From: Meandrina meandrites
Lineage: Eukaryota > Cnidaria > Anthozoa > Scleractinia > Meandrinidae
Length of the DNA stretch: 64,000 nucleotides
Assembly: GCA_963693305.1 (NCBI GenBank)
Contig: OY855913.1
Span: 9,709,201 to 9,773,200, forward strand
Direction: 5' to 3'
The position numbers were made by a program, and so were the translations under genes. Each line of letters starts with the position of its first letter. The first letter of the stretch is position 1. Below are positions 22,114-32,600 of this stretch, in pieces. The notes beneath the pieces are model-generated. The model made no database searches and was not told where the DNA came from. It saw nothing but the letters and a program-made list of their open reading frames with translations.

Positions 22114-24684
22114 CTAAATAGTGTTGACAGCAATGCAGGAACCACAGTTCCAGAATATGGCATCTTGGGCAGGGCAGATTTCTGGTGGCCAGTGCTCTAT
22201 AAGACAGGTTTGGTGGTACCACATGTAACACTTATCGCACTGGATCCAATGGATCTGTTCTTGGTCGTTATCTGGTTCTACATTTTTGCAGATTTGGCAC
22301 ACCTGTAAATTGCAAAAGAGACCATTTACAAGTTATGTTTTTATCATAATAATATGTTTTGAAGATATATACCTCAAATCTAAAATGACTTTCAAACTGC
22401 ACTGAAAATACAGTAACCAACCTCTGTACTTTGATTCCCCCTTTTTTTGCCCAACCCTCTTTGCTGCCTTGTCTTAGCTGCTTTTAATGCACCACGCTTT
22501 CGGTTTTCTTGCACAGTTTTCAGATGCTGGAACCACATGGATACCTTGAGGAAGAAATGGAAATGTCAAGTCACAACATAATAAACATGCTCTAAATAGA
22601 TGCAACAAGGTCTTGCCTCGTTATGGGGGAGAAATACTTTAGCAGATGCGTCTTCAGTGTTTCCCCTGTCAAACATTTCTTTCAGCACTTCTGTTGGTGG
22701 TGGAGCTGTCTTAAGGGTTTCGTCACCATATCGTCCGAAATGCTCTTCAGGCATGATATAATGGCCAGCGCAGAATCCTTTAGAATCCTTACAAGCTGGA
22801 TTACCATAGGGTCTACGAGGAAGAAAATGCACAATTGTCTATTATCATTGATCAAGTCATGTGACAGGAAAAGTTGTAAATGGTGCATTTCTCCTACCTG
22901 TTTGGATCTTGAACAGGAAGAGGGGTGAAGCTGAGAGGTGGACCTCCTTTGTACCAAAGTGGTTCCATAGCTGGCCGTCCTTCTTTGCACAGTGGGTGAA
23001 TACAGTCATCTTGGTAGCAGCAGGTTAAATGGAAGACATATTTATCTGGTAAACCAGGAACCAGGTGACGGGATCGAAGCTTCCACACATCTTCTATCCG
23101 CTGGTATTCAATAGGGTGATCTTCCTTGAGTTTCTTTTTCAAGCTGGGTTTTCCACCGAGAAATGTTTTCACCATTGATCTCAACTTTTGGTACTCTGAG
23201 CTGTCTGTACCTTTGTAAAGATGTATCACTGTGTCTGCACATGGACATTTGTTCACTCGGTTTAAATAGACATCAATTGCATCACTGAGGTTTTGCTTCA
23301 ATTTGACTTCATCAACATTACCACTTTGCGAGTTCAAACAAGAACCATTCAAGGTAGATGGTATGAACAAATTAGAATGCGCGAGGGCAAGACAACCATT
23401 TTGGAGCTCCACTCTGTTTTTGTTACTTGAGCCACTGTCTCGCGTTGTAAGAATGAGAACTTGAGAGCCTTTGTCAAGATGGTAGCATGTCCACCAGAAC
23501 TGGACCTCCTTATGAGAGGGGCCCTCATCATGACCGCCATCAACACGAACACAAACTCTTTTCTTTCGCTGTCCAGTGAGGTAGTTGAAAAATGCTGGTT
23601 GTACATCAGGATAGGTCTCTATCTCATTCAGATCGTGAAAATGTTGAGCTGGATTCTTGCTGTGTAGTGGTGTAGCTTTGACAATCCCAGCACAAGCTTC
23701 AGAAGTTGTTTCGGTACCAGAAAAGTTATACGATGTTGTCTGTAGAGTGGATGGATATTTATTAACGTAGTCCACCTTGGTTGTCAGTGGTACCTCTTCA
23801 GAGATGCATAATGTGGCATGTTTGCTTTGTGTAGCAAGGGTGTCAAGACGAAAGCCTGCTTGGTCATCGCGGTTGATATTTAGGATATCATTTCCATCCT
23901 TGAGATGCAAAGCATCCAGGCCCCTGTAAAATGCTGCTGACCAGTGCTGATCCGGGTTGTATTTCATAGTGAATCCTTTTCTTGCTCTTCTGCATGTGAC
24001 TCTTGCAAGACCCCTATAGCGTGTAGAAGACTTTCTTCGCTTGTTTCTAGCAACACAAAGTTCAACAACGGTACCATACCCAAATTTCCTTCCATATACC
24101 ATTTCCAAATGCTCTTTCATTCTGCTGAACGTTGGTTTCTTCTGCACTTTGCGATTGCCATCAAAGGTGAGGACACCTGTCCTACGCCAACTGTCTGCCC
24201 CCACACCAGCACTCTTGACATAATTTTCTATTGTTTGGCCGATGTCTGGACACTCTTTCAGGATTTTGCTGACATTCTTGCCCCTCCTTCTCTTCAAATA
24301 TCTTGCTTTTGCAACTTTCTTTGCTGCTTGCCTCTTGGCATTTAAGCGAAGGTTCCTTATCTTTTGTGCGATTGCTGACTGTGCCTCCTTTTGCAAAGGG
24401 TCATGGATATTTCCCCAATCAACCTCAACTTCCTCTTCCTCTGACAGGACAGCTTCATCATCTGCGTCAGAGTTATTTTCTTCAAGCCTCTGTGCAAGGA
24501 GAAATGCCTGTCGGCTTTGCTCTATTATCATTTCTTCTCTCTCTTCTAAATTAAATAGATGAAGTTGGCCACTAAAATCAAGCAGCAACTGATCAATAGC
24601 TTCTTTAGAGTAATCATTCATCTTCTCCTTGATGACTTCCACAAAGCTAAACCAATTCAGTTCACAAGACTTAAGAATATCCAT
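22114..24684 (-). CDS. PHD-transposon putative transposase, C-terminal part
   Basis: Main exon 24684-22899 (about 594 codons): an acidic stretch, a basic region (KRQAAKKVAKARYLKRRRGK), then a nuclease-like core with VRVDGGHDEGPSHKEVQFWW, LTTRDSGSSNKNRVELQNG and SNLFIPSTL, where Asp and Glu could form a DDE-type centre (inference). It is followed by Cys-rich LTCCYQDDCIHPLCKEG. The donor AACAG/GTAGGA joins exon 22812-22617 (RPYGNPACKDSKGFCAGHYI). That exon ends at a GC-type donor GAG/GCAAGA and joins 22544-22422 (VSMWFQHLKTVQENRKRGAL). The last exon, 22302-22114, is a complete PHD finger: CQIC, CDKC, WYHQTC, WNCGSC. All junctions keep frame. PHD fingers read histone tails, so a role in target choice is possible. 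Confidence 0.75.
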
Positions 24685-25795
24685 TAGCTGATGGGAATTC
24701 TGGTAACAAGCCGACTTATTTGTTTGCTCAGCGAGAACTGATGAGGCATGTCCCCTATAATGTCAGCATTTTGAGAAGTTGCACGTCTGACTTCTGAGAC
24801 ATTCAGAGCATCGACCGTTTCCCTAACAAATGTGTCTTCTGATGCATTCAAGTTAGTACTTACTGTTTCATTTGCAAATCTATTTTCTGATGTTTTCAGT
24901 AGGTCTGTCTCACTTACAAAATTGGCACGAACCATTTCACTAGCAGACGTGTTTTCTGCAGCATTCAAATCACATTCCTCCTCGACATCCACATTAGAAT
25001 CTGTTTCACTTTCGTCTTGCTCTGAATCCTCATCACTTTCAACTTCAATTCCAATTGATTGTAAAAGTGCTTTCTCTTGAATACTAGCAATTGATGCCAC
25101 AGCTTCTCTAATCTGTCTTATTTCACGCAGAGAATTCTCAACCTTGTCTTGTCTTTGCTGCAAATTCTCAAAGCCATATAATTGTCTCAATTTTGCGTGA
25201 CTTAGACCAGATGATTTTGCAATGCCATAGGTTAGTCTCTCTCTTTCAGCTTCAGACTCTGAAGCTGATAGCAATTGCTTCACTAAGCTTACAGACATCT
25301 GTACACCAGTGTACTGTGAACCAGAATCCTTTCTTTTTAAAAGGCTTCTTGTAAGTTCCAGGTTAGTCTCCTTAGAGACCAGATAAATGTCATCATGTTT
25401 ACTCTCATTTATTCTCAGTGCAGCCAGAGGCATCTGCAAAAGCTTCCTTTTCGCATCCTTTGCCTTGTACTTTATACCAGGACTTGACATTGCAAAGGCT
25501 TCATTTAACTGAATGAAACCTTTATGAAGGATACTCTTTGCAACACTTAACAAGCCAATACATGCTTTACATGGCTGCTTATGTTCTCCATGGCATATTT
25601 TCTCTTTTGTTAGAATGTACATATCCAGTGTGAAACTGTCTAATCTAGATACATCAGTAAAATTGTCAACTTTGATGTAATCTGATAAGTTTTGAAATCT
25701 TTTCAGCCGCATAATGTCATTATCACAAGGCCCCCTCGTAGGTTCTGATGTGTCTAGAGGGGGCTTTGGAGAAAACCCTGGCCCACATTGTCTGC
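24684..25795 (-). CDS. PHD-transposon gene, middle part
   Basis: The frame is open from about 25795 (CRQCGPGFSPKPP, a CX2C pair) through MRLKRFQNLSDYIKV, a His/Cys segment HGEHKQPCKAC, a coiled-coil-prone region and a very acidic, Ser-rich linker (ESDEDSEQDESETDSNVDVE). It stops at TAA (24686-24684), overlapping by one base the ATG of the next frame (TAATG). It is probably one protein with the exons above and below. The frame breaks at 24684 and around 25754-25795 are either single-base indels or unrecognised introns; overlap reinitiation is a further possibility. The Cys/His segments suggest zinc binding, but I recognise no named domain. Confidence 0.6.
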
Positions 25796-26500
25796 AGTTT
25801 GTGTATGACTACAGATTTCCTTCTCCTTAACACTTGTTTCCTGAGCATAAGTCACTTTTCCACTTCCTGATTCTTCTGTTGTACTTTTTTCTTCAATCGT
25901 CTTCTGAATAAAGCTTTGAAAGAGACTTTTATGTTTCTGCCCCCCACCTGTAGAATTCTCTTCTCTATCATCAGACTTTTTACTCTTCTTATACCATTTT
26001 GACTTCTTCTCCTTTCTTTCCAGCAATTGCAACTCTTGCTGACACTTATGTAATTCTTGCCTGAGTGTGTTCATTTCTTTTTGAAGTTTTTCACAAGTCT
26101 CCCAGTCTTTAGAATTTTGGGCTTTACTTTGATGTAACATCTTGAACTTAATCTCTTTTTTCTTCCCATCAATATCTTCCAGGAGTTTAATAACATGCTC
26201 TTTCCTAAATGATTCTGTTGTATTCTTTCTCTTTGCTGATTTTTCTACGTCTATTTCACTAGACAAAGTTGATCTTGACTTACCCTTCTTAAATGTAAAA
26301 CTGGTATCATTCCTGACAGCTTCTTTAGCTTTTTCGTAAAGCACATCTCTCTTTATTAAGAGGGAAGGATCGTCTAAAGCCAGATTTGCTGAAGCCTCAT
26401 TGATAGCAGTTTGGTAGGGTGTTAGAATTCTCGTTGTTCCCTTGCCATATATCTTGGAGGATTCAATAATATCCTGGCTTTTACTGGTTGTACTTGTCCC
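25754..26500 (-). CDS. PHD-transposon gene, coiled-coil exon
   Basis: The exon begins after acceptor ACTGTAG (26501) with GTSTTSKSQDIIESSKIYGK, continues TPYQTAINEASANLALDDPS, then a long Lys/Glu/Gln-rich coiled coil (about residues 90-165) including EKLQKEMNTLRQELHKCQQE. It ends at a stop at 25754. The downstream frame (25795 and below) is offset by one base, so the natural reading probably crosses here by an indel. A structural or dimerisation role is likely from composition. Confidence 0.6.
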   Translation of the reverse strand, partial: GTSTTSKSQDIIESSKIYGKGTTRILTPYQTAINEASANLALDDPSLLIKRDVLYEKAKEAVRNDTSFTFKKGKSRSTLSSEIDVEKSAKRKNTTESFRKEHVIKLLEDIDGKKKEIKFKMLHQSKAQNSKDWETCEKLQKEMNTLRQELHKCQQELQLLERKEKKSKWYKKSKKSDDREENSTGGGQKHKSLFQSFIQKTIEEKSTTEESGSGKVTYAQETSVKEKEICSHTQTADNVGQGFLQSPL

Positions 26501-26709
26501 CTACAGTAAGAAGAGAGAATTCCTGTAAACTGCCGTTTTTACTTCAATGTACACAGTAACTTCTGTATTTCCTTTAAGCAAAATACATACAAAGAGATGC
26601 ATTTACATAAATGGCTTCAAAAGAAATTAACTAACAGAAATAAAAATATCCTGCTTTGAAGTGTCTTTTTTATGGTTATAAGCCAGGTGCTAGAGAACTT
26701 TACACTAAC

Positions 26710-27727
26710 CTTTACTTTTGGGCCAATCTGGACGTTGCCATTATTGACTAAAATAGTAGTCTGAACTTGTCCACAGCTTTGTCCATAGCTGGCACCTGCT
26801 GACCTTGCTGAACCAGCTGTCACAAAGGACATACATTTTAGGTAAACAAGCATATCTTTTCCCCAGTGGGATTAAGATTTTGCTACAAAGTGTTGTAGTG
26901 GAAGATTAAGTGCCTAAATTCGGTTCTACTTTATATTCAATGCATTCCAAGAGCTGGAAATTGCAAGAAGTGTACTAGCATTTGGTCAGGCCAATAAAAA
27001 CAACTTTAATGAACATTTATATGTAATGAACATTACATATTTTTAGAGGACATGCACACAAACTTAAGAATAAAATTAAATGTCACAAAATGGAAGAACA
27101 CTGCACTTACATTTGGATGTAGAAGTACAAGTGGTTTTAGACACTGTTATTATACTAGAGGGTCTAGTGGTTGTTTCCTGGTTTGTGAATTTCTGACACT
27201 GCCAAAGAAAAATAGAACTCGTTTTAAATACTGTTCTTAATATAAATAAGCAGGTGACATTTGAAAAATAAATGGGCATTTATTAAACCCATAAATAAAC
27301 TTACCTCGTTCAAGACTACGCGAATCTTTGCCTTGTCTTTTACAGACCCTAAGTCCTTTATATCTAGATATTCTTCCCACTCATTGTCATATTGTTGAAA
27401 TACTATCGTTTCTCCACTGTCGATCTCAAACTCTTTTTTAACAGTGAGCGGAAATGCTTCGTCAAGGACGAAAACTTTCCGTCGCTCTCCGTACAGGACA
27501 AGAACCTTTTCAAAGTAGAACAAAAAAAAAATTAGCATCCAGCATGCATATTTGTAGAGATGAAATATACTCATGAATATGTAAACGCGTAGAGAAAGCA
27601 ATACAAGAAAAAAATTAAAGGAACGAGGACGTTTGTACTTGTTAAAACACGAGAACAGATTTAAAAGAAGCGATGGCCAAGATGTAAGGGCAAATAAAAC
27701 AAATTTGCTTACCTTTCGTTCGCTCAT
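26710..27727 (-). CDS. PHD-transposon gene, first four exons
   Basis: Exon 1 is 27713-27727 (MSERK, 15 bases, donor GTAAGC). Exon 2 is 27305-27505 (67 codons: VLVLYGERRKVFVLDEAF ... YDNEWEEYLDIKDLGSVKDK), which resembles a PB1 or ubiquitin-like fold by its alternating strands and final acidic loop. Exon 3 is 27111-27198 (Thr/Ser-rich). Exon 4 is 26710-26816 (SYGQSCGQVQTTILVNNGNV). Phases agree at every junction (0, 0, 1, 0) and lead into the coiled-coil exon at 26500. The start lies 246 bases inside the right terminus of the transposon, as expected for a gene using a promoter in the element end. Confidence 0.65.
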
Positions 27728-27837
27728 GGCGAAAAAACTCCAAAACGACGTCCAAAACAGCGCGAAAAAGCAATAGAGATCCTTTGCGCGGCGACTCATT
27801 TCCAGGTTCTCTCGGCCTTCCAAGATGGCTGCCATGT

Positions 27838-27973
27838 CAAATTCCCGACCCAGGGGCAGCGCCCAAGTGTCAAAATCCCTTCCCAGGGGAAAGGTGGCTG
27901 AGTCAAATTCCCGTGGGTAGCCCCCCCCCCCCCCCCCCCCCCCGCACCCTGGGGCTTAACATTGACAGGTGCA
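27838..27973. repeat. Right terminal inverted repeat and subterminal motifs
   Basis: Mirror of the left end: GTCAAATTCCC motifs near 27836 and 27901, AGTGTCAAAATCCC near 27869, a C tract at 27918-27943, then the 28-bp terminal repeat ending at 27973. Confidence 0.85.
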
Positions 27974-28249
27974 TTACTGCAAGTCAAGCGGAATGAAAAT
28001 CAACCGTTTAGATTTTGTGAGTGCACATCATGGAATTCCATTGATTGCTTCATCGCTGTCTGTCGAGAGGAATGAAAGGACAAGACTGAACCCGGGCTCG
28101 CATGTAAGTTTTTTGTTTGTTTAAGCTGACTTGTTCTTTTCCATCGGTTTTCCAGCCGGCTTAAATTCGATTCAGTGTATTCATAACATGCCTGTAGGAG
28201 AAACAGCCTATTCAGCTTAAAACTAACTTCTTTTGTGTTGTCTGAAAAA

Positions 28250-28680
28250 ACCGTTTTATGAAACCAGACTTTTACTACCATTTTCGAGCTACCGTGAACG
28301 GCTAACTTTTTAGCGCGTTTTCTCACGATCGAGCAAAACATTCAAGTTTGTCTAGACAAACTGTCGCGTTTTGCAAGTGAACCAAAGATCAAGATCGCTC
28401 GCTGTCTCAGCATTTACCAAAAATATAAAGCCGCCATTTGCTGTCGACATTCATTGAAGAAACATAAAACGTCGACGCAAAAGTTTTCGAAACCTGTGTT
28501 TCATGACCAGAAACACACAGGCTGAGTTGCCAAAACTTGACATGTTTACGCTCCAAACGCGACGGTTTGTCTAGGCAAACTTGAATGCTTTACGCGTGAA
28601 AATTCGCGGAAAAAAGTTCGCCGTTCACGGTAGTTCGAAAATGGAAGTATCTTTTTTAGTGAAACGGACTGAATTTGCTT
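28250..28680. repeat. Inverted repeat, arms about 120 bp
   Basis: The left arm (about 28250-28375) includes ATTTTCGAGCTACCGTGAAC and CATTCAAGTTTGTCTAGACA. The right arm (about 28540-28680) holds the reverse complements (TGTCTAGGCAAACTTGAATG, TTCACGGTAGTTCGAAAATG). The spacer is about 165 bases. It is a probable non-autonomous transposon; no target duplication was resolved. Confidence 0.7.
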
Positions 28681-29404
28681 TGCTAACGGCAGTGTTATTC
28701 ACAAAAAATAATCATTTCGCTTAGCGAAATTTACGGATTGCAGAACGTTCACTCTCTAGACACTAATCCTTGACTTTATTTAGATACCGACTCATGCCAT
28801 GCAATTCAAAAGAAGAGATTTCTTTATTTTTGCTAGGATAACCCTATGCTAACCCTAACCTTTTACCCTAACCCCTAGGGTTAATGTTTGTAGAGTTAAA
28901 ACAGTAATCGGTTCAACTTCGCTGATTTCATTGTTTCGCGGAACAAAAGGTTTCTTTCGTCAAAGTCCAGTTTTTGCATGCGTAATTTTTTGGAAACAAG
29001 GCAGACAACAGCGGGAAAAAATACAGGACAGTGTTTAACACACGTAAACAAACTCGCACGCGAAATTTGGAGTTGTTTTGACAATGTTCAATTTAGCCAA
29101 AAACTTAATCTGCGCGTCTTGCCCTCACGCCTTCATATTGTCCTCTCAGCCGCGGATAACAGCAGTGGTTTTCGACATAAAAAGCAAGAAAACGGAGAAA
29201 TAGTTTGCTTAAAAATAGCACACAACAAAACGTACAAAAATATAGAAAATTCAGGACAAAAAGGGCAATACTTCTAATACCTGAAAGTAAATTCTTGCTT
29301 TCGACATCCACCATCTTGAAACAAAATACAACCAATCACTATTGTTGAAACTCTTCACGTGATCTAGTTTCCAATCAACAGCAGAATTTTTTTACGGAAT
29401 ATAG

Positions 29405-29570
29405 TACGAGGCCTGGTACGACGCTGCGCATTGGTCCACATGCATAGCCAATATTGACAATATCTAGCCAATAAAAATTGTGCGTTCCTTTTGTGTCAGT
29501 CAAAACCTTCCACATCAAATCACATCTGCAAAACGAACACGTGATACCTAAAACCGAGATATAAAAACCG
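29405..29570 (+). promoter_or_regulatory. Promoter of the micro-exon gene
   Basis: A TATAAAAA box at 29560-29567 lies 52 bases before the ATG at 29619. Upstream are ATTGG/CCAAT elements (29431-29435, 29448-29452, 29466-29470). The spacing suits a TATA promoter with a start site near 29590. Confidence 0.6.
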
Positions 29571-29618
29571 TGTCCCAAAAAGTCCCACCCTTGTCTTGGT
29601 GCGCGGAACTGAAGTCCC

Positions 29619-32600
29619 ATGGACTATACCAAAGATTTCAGCCGTAAAATGGGTGAGCGTTTTTCTTAAAATTTCGTCAAAGCTCTCATTGCATTCCTAT
29701 CTATGCTAACTATGTAACGCGAAATAAACTTACAGAGTAATCTTTAGACTTTTCAATTTTTTCACACATTATCAAGGTTTAATACTGCGTTGTTTGAACG
29801 TTGTTTGTACTTACGTCATAGGAAAACCTAAAAACTCACAAACTTCTCTGCGCTTTTTCCGTTTCAGAGACGAGTTCGATTAAGTGTGAACCGATCAGTC
29901 ACGGTAAGCGTTCTTATTTTAGTGCTTCGTTTCTTCTGTTTGTTGACTTGCCTTTCGTGAGCTAGTGGTGGACTTACAAGTTTAACGAAATGCCATCGCT
30001 TAAAAATTGAGCTTATTTTCTGTACAATTTCCTTTAGATTCAGAGGCGCAGAGCCCCGTAATAAATCAGCATGTCAATCAAGGTAAGCAACGCTATCTTA
30101 ATATTTTGAAACTTTTTTGGTTCATTTCATTTAAGACAGCATTTGTGTAGTTGTTTACTGAATCAAAACATGTTTACGTGTTTACCGCCAACTTGGGGGG
30201 GATATCTCTTGCAATCGCAGTTCGTTATAAAATACACTGTAAGCCACCGAGTAAAAAAAATATTTTTTTGCGTATTTCCCTTCAGATTCAGAACTGCACA
30301 CAAGTTAAAGATATCGAAATAAGTGAGGTTATTGAATTTTTTTTCGAATTTTCGTCTCGCAGTTCCATTTTAGTTGCCGCCAACTTGGCGCCGAACGTCG
30401 ATTCAATTCCTAATAAGGAAGCGACCTCTTAAAAACTATTTTTTGTACATTTTCCTTTAGATCCAGGACTGAAAGTCGAACCAACAGATCAGAGTAAGTT
30501 ACGTTATTTTAATATTTCGGAACTTAAAGTAATTTTCGAGTTCTACGAATCGAACGAATTTCAGTGCTTGCCTCCTTTATAGGCCTGTTATACATTTTTT
30601 AAACCGCTGGCCGGTGTACTGCAGATATATTACGCATAAGGGTAGGACTAACGGTCTATTATTTTTGAAGGGCGTGGGGATGAAAAATCCTGAAAAAATC
30701 GTTTCAAAAAGCGAAAAAATCACATTTTCAGACATGGAAAGAATTGTCTGCATGAAGATGCTACTAGAAAAAAAATTGTTTCCACAAGGACACAGACAAA
30801 GATGTTTGTCTTGGAAAAATTGTCATCCCCCCCCCCCCCCCCCCCCCTCCCCCACCACTTTCAAAAGATAATGGTTCATCCCTGAATAGATGTAAAACGG
30901 CAAGACACCATATGACATAGTTTCATACATTTCCTTCTTTAATAAACGTACGTTTTTAACAGAATGTTTTGTCCTCCCATTTTTAATAATAAGCATTTCA
31001 ATGTTACAGATATCAATGATCAGCCTGTGATGCCAAGGATAGTAAATTACTGTAAGCATTTCTTTTGAATACAGTCAGTTTCACGATTTCAGACTCAGAA
31101 CCTTGATGACATTATCTTAAAAGAAATGATTTTTCTATATAAAATTAAGTTTACTCTAAAAGTCAGTTAAATCTTCTCAACTACCTATTAAATAGGGGCA
31201 CCCAACAGGTCCAGAAGACCTATAATTGCCTACAATTTTTCGATTAAAGTGTGATGAAAAAACTAGAGATTTCTTTAGCTCAAACTTTCATGACACAACC
31301 AAATTAATTGCCTGATTTCATGCCATGCACGGGCCTGACACTACCGGATTTTTGCGGACCTATTTACAACTTGTAAATGTTAAGATGGCGACGAAAACAG
31401 TTGGCACTAGTCTTGTGCAAGTAAATTATGTAAAAATTATTGCAAAAGCCCAAAGGTCCATAACTACACTTTGACTAAAGTGGGTTCCGCATCAAAAAAG
31501 ATTCAGGAAAATACAGTAGTGCCAGGCCCCCACGCAGTATGAAATCTTTCATAGGGAGAAAAATGTTGTTTTGGGCATGAAAAAAGCCCACCTACATTTT
31601 TCGAGAAGACACTAATGGCTCATAAATTCAGGTAATAATATTTCGTTCCCAAAAATTATACACTTTTCTTAACATTTAAAAATGAGCCTCACCCTTTTGT
31701 CAAACATGAGCCTATATTTTGAGATTTATACTGTGATATTACAACTCATGAAAATTCCCAGAATGACATCCCATCTTTTATCTCCTAGTACAATGATATA
31801 TATATTTATATCTAAAAACATTCATATCTAATAACTGTATGTTTAACACCAAACATTGAAAATCTTACTCTTTTTATAGATTCCTTAGCAGATGGTATGA
31901 ATCTGCACACTAGAGGTAAATATAAGTCTCATATGAAAATTACTCATAACTTAGATTTGCAATTTATGACTATTAAACCATAATTACAACTATCCATTTA
32001 CCCTATCAAAAACACTACAGCTGACCTAATTACAAACAGATTGCAATTAAAACATTCTTCACAACATATAAGCTAAATGAGGATTGTTCTTACATTAGGT
32101 CAAGGCTCTGCAATTACCAGCAGTGTGAGACACCATCTGGTGCAACGCCGTAAGTACATTTCAAAATAAATAAAAAAAACAGTACCACTCAAATAAATGT
32201 TCAGGAAACAGATTTGTTCTCTTTAGTTTAAACAACCGTTTAGTTGCTCTAAATGGAGATGAAACAAATTGTAAACAGTTTCTGAAAAGCTAGCTTAACT
32301 TGCGAACAATATATGTTACAGTTGTACCTGATCACAAGTCTAAAAGCTGAACATACAACACCACTAAGTGGTCTTAGCAGGGATGTAGCTAAGAAAACGC
32401 TAAGCCGGCTCATGAACAAGCCCACCTGGCTTTTCTGGCCTTCGCAGCCCTGTTTTTGTTTTCATGTGAAATTTAAACCAGATTTAAGTTCTCTTTCAGC
32501 CACTGAAATTAGCCGGCAGTCCGCCCTTAGCGACAACCCTGTCTTAGATAAAAAAATCATCACCCATTGTTTTGAAAAAATCACAAAGTAATAGAAGAAT

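Larger units (their letters stand above)
21915..27973 (-). mobile_element. 6.06-kb DNA transposon with PHD-finger gene
   Basis: Left end TGCACCTGCCAATGTTAAGC (21915) and right end, read inward, TGCACCTGTCAATGTTAAGC (27973) are inverted repeats continuing through CCCAGGG into a homopolymer G/C tract (21943-21961; 27918-27943). TTA directly flanks both ends (21912-21914; 27974-27976), consistent with a 3-bp target duplication. Subterminal GTCAAATTCCC motifs occur on both sides. The interior holds one spliced minus-strand gene from 27727 to 22114. The duplication length is compatible with PIF/Harbinger or CACTA, but the protein does not look like either to me, so I leave the superfamily open. 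A lone related left terminus lies at 57264. Confidence 0.85.

Noticed and set aside
23944..24562. Plus-strand ORFs of 106-133 codons
   Set aside because: Antisense of the PHD-transposon main exon.
27224..27835. 203-codon minus ORF as a membrane protein
   Set aside because: Runs through introns; only 27305-27505 and 27713-27727 of it are exons by splice sites and frame.
32313..32591. 92-codon plus ORF within the micro-exon gene
   Set aside because: Lies in an intron-specific extra segment absent from the duplicated copy and has no link to flanking exons.
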